Shown here in pieces: positions 35,801-46,544 of a DNA stretch of 64,000 nucleotides (positions within the stretch are counted from its first letter, which is position 1; every line of letters begins with the position of its first letter). The notes below the pieces were generated by a model that was not told the origin of the DNA, searched no databases, and worked only from the letters and a program-made list of their open reading frames with translations. Origin of the DNA: Pseudisothecium myosuroides (taxonomy: Eukaryota > Streptophyta > Bryopsida > Hypnales > Lembophyllaceae); assembly GCA_951799445.1 (NCBI GenBank), contig OX637288.1:13518501-13582500 (forward strand), given 5' to 3'. A program made the translations under genes and the position numbers.

Positions 35801-36263
35801 TGCAATCCGACTTTGTACATTCACATACAGCACCCAAGTAACTGAAGACAAATGCAGCCAAGGTGACAATTTCTAATTTTCTATAGCTTTTTGAAAAAAT
35901 GATAGACTTAGGATTTCAAGGTTTAAAAGCAATTCAATGTTTTTGTTGTATATTTGGACTATGCTTTTCATTGGAGAGTCTATATTGACTTGAACATGAG
36001 ATGATGGGAGAAAGCGATCCGGTACAATATTTATATTAATAAAAAAAACTGGTTATACAGAAAATGGTATTCAATAATAGTAATCTCAAATACCTACCAA
36101 TGTCTCACATATTCTCAAAAAAGGCCATTCTATCTATAGTGCAAAATACAGTACTACAATTCAACAAGATCATTGTACTACGCTTGGCATGAAAAAACAT
36201 TGCATGTACATTTAACAATATACATGATCGTATTCTAAAAGAAAGTCGTTACAACAATACACA
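32900..36263. other. Repeat-derived spacer in hAT
   Basis: No gene supported. About 32,990-33,490 and 34,950-35,800 resemble MITE family B (the one complete at 53.5-54.5 kb), with CATTCCATTT or CATTCTGTTTGGATTAATAATGG and AGAATTTCATTGATGAATGCAATT-like blocks. About 33,530-34,640 resembles family A (TTTTGGGCAAGATATC, GGCAGCTCAGGCAGC, AGATCCTACGGTTATATGTGTCC). A frame at 35,469-35,876 is made of this repeat and is not treated as a gene. Terminal CCCCTAAAG ends are mostly lost. Confidence 0.55.
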
Positions 36264-37370
36264 CTATTCCTCCTCGGAATCTGAATCGGTGTCATCTCTC
36301 TGACTTGGCCCAGTAGAAGCAGACCCATAAATCCCAAGATATGGACCTCCACCATAGATGTCTCCACGTCCACTTGATGCACCTGTTTGTCCATAATTGC
36401 CGTAGCCAGGACCTCCAAAAGTTGGTGGAGGAGCTGAAACGTTGTGGTCAGAGTGAACTTCGTTTGGACAACTATAATAGGAGCTCCCGTGATGTTCATA
36501 TGACCCACCTCCAGTGGTTCCACCGTAGTATTGTGAGCCTCTTTCGCTGGAACCACCATACTGTACGGTTCCATGGGTTCTTTCTCTGCCTTGAGATTCA
36601 CCTCGGGGATCATTAGCATATTGAGAATGACTTCCGCCTTGTGGTGGGCCATATGCACCACGGTTATGTCCGTATGACCTATCGTGCCCAGGCTGTCGAC
36701 CATGATCTTCTAGGCTCCTTCGCATTGCCTCATGCATTTCTTGTTCGTATTGTATGTTGTCTCGTTCTTCTTGGCGTTCGTGTCTTCCTCCAAATGTTAC
36801 GGGTGCAGGAGTATCATCATCTTCATCATCGAGTTCATCCTCTGCATCTGGCAACACAACTGTGGGAAGATGGCCAAATCCTCGATTAGACCACTCGTAC
36901 ATACAATCGCTCGGACCTTCCCAGTTCGAATCAATCACGTGGGCGCTGCGATTCAATTTGTGCACATCTTTTCCCGGAATAGTGCACCAATCCACTTCTT
37001 TGTGGAGTACAATCTCTGCCCAAATCATGGCCATGACACCATACAACATTATATTTGGTTTGTTGTTTGGTAAACCTGCTGCTTTTTGGATTTCCTTGTA
37101 CCGTTGCACAAAGTGCTCGCTCTTACATGTGCTGATTTGACCTTCCCAACGGGGATGTTGATAAAGCGTGCGTTCACGTGACCAGAGTTTGGAGACGTGT
37201 GTCAATTTCACGTACTTTTTGCACATTGTGGAGGTCCACAATTTCTCCTCCTCATCATCCCATCCAGGCTCAGCTACACAAAATGAGTTAGCCCAATCAT
37301 CCCAATTTATGTCCTGCGATATTCCCCTTTTGGCCTTCTTGCCTTTGCCCCTTGGTGTTCCGTGTGACAT
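36264..37370 (-). CDS. Gly/Ser/Tyr-rich protein with unrecognised N-terminal domain
   Basis: An intact 368-residue minus-strand frame with an ATG and a basic start (SHGTPRGKGKKAKRG). Residues of about 35-130 form a compact domain with W-T-S-TMCKKYVKLTHVSKLW and a later ML-YGVMAMIWAEIVL segment ending in VDW. The same pattern opens the RING gene at 43.1 kb, so it is a shared domain; it resembles no family I can name with confidence, although a small helical DNA-binding fold would fit. An acidic linker follows, then about 150 residues rich in Gly, Ser, Tyr, His and Arg with repeated YGG and GGS motifs, and an acidic tail ending DSDSEEE. That tail is typical of disordered, RNA-binding or condensate-forming segments (inference). 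It has a CGGTCGG/TATA promoter upstream. Confidence 0.7.
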   Translation of the reverse strand: MSHGTPRGKGKKAKRGISQDINWDDWANSFCVAEPGWDDEEEKLWTSTMCKKYVKLTHVSKLWSRERTLYQHPRWEGQISTCKSEHFVQRYKEIQKAAGLPNNKPNIMLYGVMAMIWAEIVLHKEVDWCTIPGKDVHKLNRSAHVIDSNWEGPSDCMYEWSNRGFGHLPTVVLPDAEDELDDEDDDTPAPVTFGGRHERQEERDNIQYEQEMHEAMRRSLEDHGRQPGHDRSYGHNRGAYGPPQGGSHSQYANDPRGESQGRERTHGTVQYGGSSERGSQYYGGTTGGGSYEHHGSSYYSCPNEVHSDHNVSAPPPTFGGPGYGNYGQTGASSGRGDIYGGGPYLGIYGSASTGPSQRDDTDSDSEEE

Positions 37371-37639
37371 GATGATCTTTTGAGAATTGAAAACAACAAA
37401 TCGTAAATTTCAATTTCGATTGTGCAACGCGTGGTCCAAATACTCGAGAATTTTAGTGAGTGAATTATTAATTGAAACGGTACAATAGTCACTCAACCGC
37501 AACACATAACTAGCACTGAACTACTGAAAGCACTTCAGTGTCCCAGCCCAGTCCCTCACACACCAAGCCGGAAGGGGCGCGCAGATACCCAAAGGCGCTG
37601 GATCTGCCCACTCCGGTCGGGAAGGAACTGTGAAGAAAT

Positions 37640-37835
37640 GAGGTTCCGCCCCGCTATTTATGCGTTCGGTCGGCGGAGCAGCCGAGGCGGTCGCGTACGT
37701 CCGAATCGGATGGCAGGCCGACCGACCCCAAGATCCTGCGGTTCTCATCTGTCGGTCTGCTGATCGCACGGCCACCGACGAAGGAGCGGACGGAAAAGGC
37801 GGACGGCGTGGACGGAGTCGGTCGTCCGATCGTTC
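37640..37835 (-). promoter_or_regulatory. CGGTCGG-rich promoter module of the Gly-rich gene
   Basis: On the minus strand CCGACCG and CGGTCGG words and ATCCGATTCGGACG-like blocks precede a CATAAATAG TATA-like core at 37661-37654. The ATG is about 285 nt downstream. The module merges upstream into satellite array 2. Confidence 0.6.
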
Positions 37836-38365
37836 GGTCGGGTTTTCGGTCGGTCAGTTTTTCGGTCAGTTATTCGGTCGGGTTTTCGGTCGGTCCGGTT
37901 ATCGGTCGGGTTTTCGGTCGGTCACGTTTTCGGCCAGGATATCGGTCGGGTTTTTGGTCGGCCCGCTTATCGGTCGGGTTCTCGGTCTGGTTTTCGGTCG
38001 GGATTTCAGTCGGTCGGGTTTTCGGTCGGATTTTCGGTCGGGTTTTCGGTCGGTCAGGTTTTCGGTCGGGTTATCGGTCGGGTTCTCGGTCGGGTTCTCG
38101 GTCGGGTTTTCGGTCGGTCAGGTTTCCGGCCGGGATTTCGGTCGGGTTTTCGGTCGGCCCGGTTATCGGTCGGGTTTTCGGTCGGTCAGGTTTTCGGTCG
38201 GGATTTCGGTCGGTCGGGTTTTCGGTCGGGTTTTCGGTCGGTCAGGTTTTCGGTCTCCGGTTTTCGGTTGGCATTTCGGTTGGTCAGCTTTTCGGTCGGC
38301 TTCTCGGTCGATCAGTGGGGTTTTCGGTCGGTCACGATTTCGGTCGGCTTTTAGAATGGCTTTTA
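37836..38365. repeat. CGGTCGGGTTTT satellite array 2
   Basis: About 530 bp of 12-bp-type repeats CGGTCGGGTTTT with variants. It is the reverse complement of array 1 at 27.9-28.4 kb, so the two arrays form a long inverted pair about 9.4 kb apart. Long plus-strand frames across it (FGRVFGRSG-type) are repeat artefacts. It lies directly upstream of the Gly-rich gene promoter. Confidence 0.9.
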
Positions 38366-38439
38366 GAGCGATCGTCCGAGCGGTCTGGACAGAGGTCGGG
38401 AAATCGGTCGATGGCTTAGCACATCGGTCCGGAGAATAA

Positions 38440-41400
38440 ACCTGAAGCGAAAATGCACCACATATGGACTCATGAAGTTCACGTGGACCAGAAATAAGTC
38501 ACTAACTCAAAGTTCAAACGAGTTCTTTAAGTTCCTCATTCGATATCAAATGATTGTGTGCTTCAGATGTGCCTCAAGTAAACATGAAGCACACCTCAAG
38601 CACACTTATACAATTATTATTGCTTTTAAAAAATAATCACCTCAAAAATAAAAACGTTCTTTGAAATTTCAAAATTGGACTAAAAATGTTTGGGTGGGTT
38701 TAAGGTATGCTTGAGGTTCACGTCAAGAACACATAAAGCACACTTGAAGCGCACTTCGTGACTTCATCTAATGAAATTGCCTTGGAATAAGAAGCTATGA
38801 AAAATTTAACTTGGATTAAAAATACTTTGCTTTTGCATGAAGTAACCTTGAAGCAAAATTGAAGTATATTTCCACTATTATCTTATGGTTGGTTGGTTGG
38901 ATCATAAAAATAATTTCAAATTGAAACCTTCTACTAAGTGTACTAAATGAAATCATAAGGTTCTCAAAGTGCGCTAACAATAGACGTCACGCACATCTAC
39001 AAATCATCTCTTCTATTTGCATTGCTTTGAAATGATGATGAATTTTAAAATGAAATGCTAATTTCCAAAATGAAAAGCATAAGTAAAAGTGACTGAAGTA
39101 TGCCTGAGTTCTAGTTGAAGCATATTTCAAGCAAATTCCATCTTGTCAAGATACCTCGAATAATTTATATATTTTGTTGAATTCAATTCTTTTCATATAA
39201 ATGCCAATCGAAATCATGAAAAGTTTGAAGTGTGCTTAAATAGACTTATAGACCTAAGGTCGAACGGGCAAAATACTTCCTTCATTTTCAGTGCATTATA
39301 AAGAAGTCAGAAAAAAAATCAAATGTACTAGGGAAAAAAAAAATAATGGCGTGTGCTTCAGATAGACGTGAAACACACCTCAAGCACATTTGTATCGTTT
39401 AACCACTAAAGCAACAAACACCATTTGTTGGCAACATAGCGATTTTGGACAGCTCCGTACAAACGCAATTTTTATTTTTTTTCTTTAAAATTTTAACACA
39501 AGATGTGTCGAAGGAGTATCTTTAAGGCCCAACGATTTTTATAGCGTTTGACAACAAGGTTAAAAAGTTACTGCATGATAGGTAGTTCTGTTTGATCTTT
39601 GGGCAGCTCGGGCAGCCAATAAACTTCTTTAAAAATCACTTTTAAAAAAAATAGAAATTAGAAATTGGTTCTTCAGATGTATATGTACGCGGGAAGCTTT
39701 GAATCATTCAATTCCAATAAATGAAGAAAAAATTATGAGGATTCTTACTTTAAGGGTACTTATGGAATCATTAGTCTAAAGAAAACTTTGAAGTCATTTA
39801 TTTAACTCAATTTTGAATAACTTCGAAAATAAAATTAAAACATTGGGTGTACATTATTTACTTTAATATTACAACCGCTTTGGATTGGCATTTTTCAATT
39901 TGATAATTAAATTTGTAACAATTTAGTGAACATTTGAATCATTCTCTACTTCTTTCAACTTACAATTTTTTTCCTATACATTGTACAATTCCAAATGATC
40001 TAAAAATTTTGAAGCATGTGGCCAACTTGTCTAAGGAAAAGAATCCAAAGAGTAACTACCATTTTGGACATCTTTTCATATAAATGTGACCTTGTGAAAT
40101 GCAGGTGCCTGGTTTAGGGCAGGGACCAAAAAAGCATTTTTGTCATTCCAAAGTTCAAACGCTATTAATCCTATTATCTTGCAATCGACATCGTGGAAAA
40201 TTCTGATATTTTTTCCACATCTTCTCAAATTAATTTACTACAAGATCCAACGTTATATGTGTCCAAAAATATTTTTATTTCAAAATTTATTACTTGTACC
40301 AGAAATGGCAGTTTTGGAGCAGTTTTGGTGAAAACTTAGTCAAAAAAACTAAGGGGTCAAATTATGTTGGATTATAAAGACAACTTTAAATTGAAATCTT
40401 TTACAATAAAAAGATCGAATTTCAAAAAATAAATAAAAATAGCATAAGGTGTATTTCATGTGTACTTCAAGCTCACCTAAAGGTTGAAGCACGTTTTTAC
40501 TGTTCAAAGTAGTGTGGATCCTAAAAATGATTTTAATTTAAATCTCTTATTGAATAATTCAATATCAACTCATCAAAATACCAAATGCTTAAATTATGCT
40601 TGAAGTACACCTCAAGCACATCTAGTATACATTTTCACTATTTCCATTCATTTCAAATTAAATAAATTTGAAGATAATAGAATCTTCTTTTCAAAATTTC
40701 AAAATTTACAGTATAAATGAAATTGCTTGAGTTGCGTTTGAGGTCCACCATCAGTTCACCTCAAGCAAATTCCTACTACTTAGATTTCTTCATATTAAAA
40801 GAATAAAAATTTGAATTTCTTCTGGTTTAGAAATTCAGATGTAGTAATACAGTGCTTAAAGTGTGCTCCTACCATGCTTAAGGTTTATTTCAATTCTTCA
40901 AGCAACTTTCAAGCACATTCTTAAAATTTCTTGAATTTATGAAGAACAAAAAGTATAGTTATTTGAATTTATGATTGAAGGGGTGGAAAATAAGGTGCCA
41001 TGCATGTAAACTTTAAGTTCATTTGAAAAATTCTCTCCTAATTTGAAATGCATTCAATATGAACTCTTAATAAACTATTTTTTTGAATAAAGGAGATCAT
41101 GAATTTCTAAAATAGTAAAATTGAGGTTCGGTTGTGATTGAGGTGTGCTTCAGGTCTATCTACGTGTCTTTAGTGTTTTTGTTTCATTTGAAAACAAAGA
41201 ACTGCTGATTCAATTTTTTCAGATATGGTTTTCCAATGTGTGTTTTATGTGTGCTTGAGGTTTATTAAGCAAAGTTGTTTGCTCTTCATTTGTAAAATAT
41301 ATTTTTGGTTGCCAATTTTGGGGGAGTTTTTGATTCAAATGAAATGGGAAAAGTAATGGTGCCCTTTTAGTTGAGAGATAAACCTTTCACCCTATATCTA

Positions 41401-42340
41401 AAGACTACAAGAAGTACACGTCAAGTGCACTTGTGAAATTGCCCCAAAAATTGAATATAATTGATAGTTTGAATCCTAATCGAAGTGCAATGAGAGAAGT
41501 AAAAAAAAAAAAATAAGAGAAATTCAAAGTAATTTTTTCTTCGAATGTTTTTCTCAAAGATTACATTTTTGTCTACATGTGAAGCTTTGTTCCCTTCAAT
41601 TTGAAATTTTGGATTAATAATGAAAAAGTTCTTCAGAATCTGATTTTTTCGGACAATTTAAGAATCTCAAGGAAAAAAAAATTTGAATGATTCACTATTG
41701 GATGTTATTTTTAGAATTTTACCAAGGAAATTGTTGGACAATCTTAGTCTCTTAGATTTCCTAGCTACAAGAATCTCACTGTTGAGATTATTGTGATCCA
41801 ATTCCATCTAAAAGTTATTACCAGTTTCGTTTTTTCTTCCATCTTCCATCCAATTCTACTTGACAATTTTATAATGAGTGAAAATCAAGTGGTTTTTTTC
41901 CTAAATTTTTTGGGTACATTATGAATTCAACTACTTTACGTAGATAAGTGGATAATCAAAATCATTAGTGTTAAAAACTTGAACTACAAAGATTCAAAGC
42001 CAAAAACTATAGTCAAGCAAGGTGCCACTAAACTAATTTTCTTCCTTCTAAATTCATATATTTTATACTATACACAGTTTAGTTTTTGAAGCTTTCTTTT
42101 ACGTATCCATATACTAGTTAAGAATAAGATCTTATAGTTTGATATTCCCAAAAAGAAAGGTTTGATGGTTCTTTACTCTTTGAAATAGCACTGAAAAATT
42201 TTAGTTGTTTTTTGATAGGAATATCACCTTCCTCCTCTAGGGATTAATACAATTGGTCCTTCCATTGGATCCAAAATAAAAACTGAAGAATCATTTGATT
42301 ATATCACATTGCAGTGTTTTGAATTTAGGATTTGTAGCAT
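38440..42340. repeat. AT-rich spacer with dispersed TTGAGGT / CTCAAGCACA words
   Basis: No gene supported. A degenerate motif resembling GTGTGCTTGAGGT and its complement ACCTCAAGCACA recurs roughly every 50-300 bp from about 38,560 to 41,420, for example near 38,600, 38,710, 39,360, 40,590, 40,730 and 41,250. It is interrupted by a family A MITE copy at about 39,397-40,367. From about 41,560 the sequence resembles family B. Confidence 0.6.
39397..40367. mobile_element. Family A TTAA-type MITE copy
   Basis: It starts TTTAACCACTAAAGC and ends AACTAAGGGGTCAAAT, altered forms of TTAACCCCTAAAG and CTTTAGGGGTTAA. Internal blocks match the arms of the foldback at 62.8-63.6 kb: GGCAACATAGCGATTTTGG, TAAGGCCCAACGATTTT, GGGCAGCTCGGGCAGC. 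It has no coding capacity. Confidence 0.55.
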
Positions 42341-42351
42341 ACGATTTCTGA

Positions 42352-42384
42352 TTAGGGTTTAGGGTTTAGGGTATAGGGTTTAGG
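42352..42384 (+). repeat. Interstitial telomere-like TTTAGGG repeats
   Basis: About four tandem TTTAGGG units, one altered to TATAGGG. TTTAGGG is the usual plant telomere repeat. This short internal run could come from double-strand-break repair or chance slippage. Confidence 0.8.
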
Positions 42385-42589
42385 AAATACTACTTAGACA
42401 AGAGCCTTAAAACATGAAAAAAGAAATTCAATCACAATACACATTATTACTTCTACATGACTTCTACATTGGATGCTTCTAGAAGGATGCATCCAATGTA
42501 AAAGCGAATCAAACCGTTTTAGTGCAGAATGCGGAATCCGAGGTTCCAGACAGTGGGTCTTCTGCAGCGGTGAACAATTTTCGTCAACC

Positions 42590-42930
42590 CTGGCGGTCGT
42601 CCAGGTCGGCCGTCCGAATCGGTCGGCGTAACTTAAAACGGCCGTCCGAATCGGTCGGCGTACCCTGAAACGGCCGTCCGAAGCGGTCGGCCTACCCTAA
42701 AACGGCTGTGTTTGGTTCGGATGGCTTCGTATGTTGGTTCGGGCGGTCGGTCAGTTTGGAGCGGTCGCTGGGGTCGATCGGTGCGCGGTCGGCAGAGGTT
42801 CGGGGCGGACTGCGGCTTCGGCGACCGCCGCGGAGGCGGAACGCGTCGGTCCGGGGCAGGTCCGCGAGGTTTGGGGCTGGTCCGGCGGCGGACGCGGCTT
42901 AGGTCTGGGGTCGGTCGGCTATAAGAGCGG
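42590..42930 (+). promoter_or_regulatory. CGGTCGG-rich promoter module of the RING gene
   Basis: Three tandem units of about 36 bp with ACGGCCGTCCGAATCGGTCG cover about 42,605-42,710, followed by further CGGTCGG, GCGGTCGG and GGTCCG words. CTATAAGAG supplies a TATA box at 42920-42925. The start ATG is about 225 nt downstream. The layout matches the other three hAT genes. Confidence 0.65.
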
Positions 42931-43148
42931 ACGGCCTCCTCGGACCTCCTCACTTCAACTCCTCTTCGGCGCCAAGTCGGCTGATCTCTGTTGCTTTATG
43001 CGCCAGTTGCTCCTACATGGTGGAGAGTTGAAGTCATTGAGCTTTTGATACGGGAACTTTTTGACATTTTTACTTGTGCATATACATTGGACGTCACTTG
43101 CGGAGTATTTCTTGAATTGGAGGTGAAGGCAATTTCAAATTGCCAATC

Positions 43149-46100
43149 ATGACTGGTGAAGGTGATGTGACTACCGATGGGATGACTTCAGGTGGTGATA
43201 ACACGAAAAGGATTAAACAAAAGGGAGCCAAACATGAGCTTCATTATGAGATTTTAGATAATCCTGACATCAAAGCCGAAAGCGGATGGGAGGAAGAGGG
43301 AGCAGAGTATTGGACCTCCAAAATCTGCAAGCAGTATGTTAAAATGTACCACATTGGCAAGTTGTGGCCTCGAGATTTTCACCCGGTCCACACACGGGCT
43401 TTCGGTTGCAAACCAGGGAGTTGCCAAAACTCGCAATTTGTTTGTCGATCGAAGGAGGTCTGGCGGGCGCTTTTTGGAGACAAGGGAATGAGTAAGGGGT
43501 ACATCAATTATACCTTGGCATCTATGGTTTATGCGGAACTCATACTGGGCCGCAAAGTGGATTGGAGTACGTTTCCGACAACAGTATAGTGTCCACTTCT
43601 GATTGGAAGAAACCAGAAAGATATTCCCCATTGTCCCCCCAGGCCTCAGGCAAAACCCAAAGAAGCATTACAAATTACTACAACGCATACAACGGAGGTT
43701 GGGGAGGGGACAAGTGATGCAGTGCAGTTGGGTTCATTGCATGCCCTTGCGGAAGTTGGCAATGCCCTCGCGGGAGGTACAATAGAAGAAGTCTTACCAA
43801 CTCCCCCAGTGAAAGTGAGCAATACCGCTTCGGGAGGCGCAAAGAGATTGGTGTTTCTGACTCCTCAAATGTGTTTGACTTCCAAACCGATTTTGAGTAT
43901 TGTGTTAGGTCGAGAGACTGCTCCAAACAAACGCGACCCCGTGATAGGAAATGGGGCACCTATTTTGCCACGAAAGGAGGTTGGCGACAAAGAAGTTGCA
44001 AGGGCCAATGCTAGAATTGATAGTCTTCTAGAGAGCAATGCTCTACAGCCCTTGATGTACACACCTCTTCCGCCTTCGTCTTTACCGTCAAGTCCAATCC
44101 TAAGTCCAGAAATGGAAGTACAACCGACACGAAGACATGGAAAAGAACCCCAGGACGATGCCATGAACCTTTTTATTGATGGGATAGAGCCTGAAAGCGA
44201 GCATCCACATTTGTCACCACCAGGTGATGACCCAGTGGAGAAGCTTGGTCTAATGCAAACTACCAAGGAAGTGGAATTCCTGCTAGATTGCGACAATCGG
44301 TGGAAGAAGCATCAAGAAGAGCTTCAGAAAAATGACCCCAACCACGAGGCCAGCAGCTCTAGAGTGCATTTATGGGGAGCTATCAAGCCATCGGTTGTGG
44401 AAATTGCTTTCTCGCTAACTTCTTCAGCTCGACTTGTAGCTCAAATTACGCCAAGGATTATCGAGATGGCGCAAGAATTTTCTAGAGTCTCTCCAGAATT
44501 GATGACTGGTGCCTTGTCTTTCTTGGATTTCACAAAGTCCATGGTACCACTTCTCGACGACAATGTAGGCAAAGCAAGCGAGGTGCTTCTCTTGGAGTCA
44601 GAAAACATGAAGTTGAAGGCAAAGTGCAAGGACTTGGCCCGACAAGTGCAGATGGAGAAAAAGCTTGTGAAGGCAGAAAAGCGCAGGAATTCATTAATGC
44701 TTGTCCGTGTGGATGAGAATGAAAGATTAGAAACTGAACTCATTAAATTCAATCGCATGCATGAAGGGGTACCCATCACAGACAATGTGAAACCCCCGTC
44801 TGTGGAGCCAAGTCAAGAAAGTGAGGATAAACTTTCTCTTCCTTTCGATAAAGTTCAAGCAGTGCAGGAGACCGAAGTTGTACATTTGGATGACGAGGAG
44901 GAAACCCGTAGATGGGAAGTGCAGGTACGACCCTCCACCAATAATCCTACCCCGACACTGATGGATGCTTCCATGCAAACTGAAGGTCAGGAGTTTGAAG
45001 AGCTGAAACAAAAATTGAATGAAACAATTCGAGAAAAAGCCCTTCTTCAGTCGGACTTGGAACAAATGAAACAGACAATGGACTTGCGTCACTATATGCC
45101 CGGGTACGGATTGGAGTATTGGTGGTTGGCATGGATGCAGATTCTCCAAGACAGGCCCTCCGTAGTATCCCGAGCAATGCAAGGGCTTCAAAAATTGGCA
45201 ATGAAGTTGGCTGAAGATTGTACTGCCATTGAGACCTCTTTAAAGAGGTTCCAAAATGCGTTCCATCAAGGAATTAGGGGGTATACCGAAATTACATGTT
45301 GGGGAGACATAGATGTCATGTTTGAGCGCTTGAATCACACGAAGAAGGAATCACCAATTAAGAATGTGAATTGGACCTTCGAAGCAGAGGAAGGATGGGT
45401 GCCTTACAATACACTTTCAGCATACATCAAGAAGCATGAGAAGGTTGTAGTGCACGCTTGTGATCCGGCTCCGGGCATCTTGGAGGGTCATTGTAGTGTT
45501 TGTCAAGGCCCCTTTGGTCCTGAAGGAGCTCTAACTATGGGCCAATGTCGTCACACTTTCCATGTAACATGCATGGTTAGAGCATCGCTCATTCGTTCAG
45601 TTTGTGCGGAGTGTCGCTCTCCTTTGAGTCCTAGGTTCTATGAAATGCTTGGGATTTTGGAAGTGATGCCCCCTGGCCACGAATACAATCGTTGGAACCT
45701 TCCATTGGACCAAGGACCATACAAGTTTTCGAATTACTTGCATTGGGGAAAACCTCTGACATGGGATGCAAATGAGCGAAAGCATGGACTTTACGAGGAG
45801 TCCCAAGAAGCGGTAGATGATCTCATGTGGATGACTATGAACAGAGAGGTGGAGTTGCGAGCACGAGTTATTGAAAATGAAGAGGGTCGTGAATTATTTT
45901 GTCGCAACATGGGGGGGCATTGGAGCTTACAGCACCAGAAATTCTTCCGATTTCCTAAAAAGGAGGTGAAAAAAGGGCCAGATGGCAATTGGGTGGAGGT
46001 GGAGGGTCCGAAAGAGTTTAAGGAGCAGTACGGCGCATATAACCACACTTTGATTGGCAGGGCCTTCTTCTTGTCCAAGTTGGAAGAGGCTGCAAAAGTT

Positions 46101-46544
46101 CGCGCTCATGTCCAAGTAGATGCAGCAACAAGTACAGAGCATGCATTAGTAGATGTGGCAGGGGCATTCGACAGGAGGATGTCCGACATTATAATTCAAT
46201 GGAGAGCATTCTTGTTGCAAGGAGATCGACCGAACAATTTGCAATCCGAAGACGATGATGTGGCAATGAACGCGATGGTAGATCGAGTGGATGTTGCTTT
46301 GAGAGCTCTGAGCGCCGGCGAAGTAGATTTGACTCCCGCGAGGAAGAGGAAACGTAGGGTTGAAGATGAGGATGACCACTCTCCAGAATCAAAGCGGTTG
46401 TTTTCCAAGGTTGACGAAGAAGTGCAATCCGGAGGGCGCATTGTTCGAGTAAGTCAACAACGCCAAACTCGACAAGCTGCTAGAAGACTTTTGGCTAGAG
46501 AAGGGACATCTCCTGTTTCGGGAGAAGGTAGTGGCAGGTGCTGA
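43149..46544 (+). pseudogene. RING-H2 / coiled-coil protein with shared N-terminal domain, one in-frame stop
   Basis: One frame of 1,132 codons runs from ATG 43149 to TGA 46542-46544, broken only by TAG at 43587-43589 (codon 147), one C-to-T change from CAG. Residues of about 46-146 match the N-terminal domain of the Gly-rich hAT protein (YWTSKICKQYVKM, YTLASMVYAELIL, VDWSTFP). A low-complexity region and two coiled-coil segments follow (about residues 480-540 and 615-645). A RING-H2 finger lies at residues 782-822: CSVC, then QCRHTFHVTC, then CAEC, with all eight ligands present. The C-terminus is about 310 residues ending basic (RKRKRR). RING fingers commonly act as ubiquitin E3 ligases. 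Alternatives to a mutation are an unseen intron around 43,570-43,700 or two adjacent ORFs, since downstream frame continues without its own ATG for some distance. Confidence 0.7.

Noticed and set aside
37660..38439. 259-codon plus-strand frame with VGFSVGQ repeats
   Set aside because: Same artefact over the inverted array; part of it also overlaps the promoter module of the minus-strand gene.
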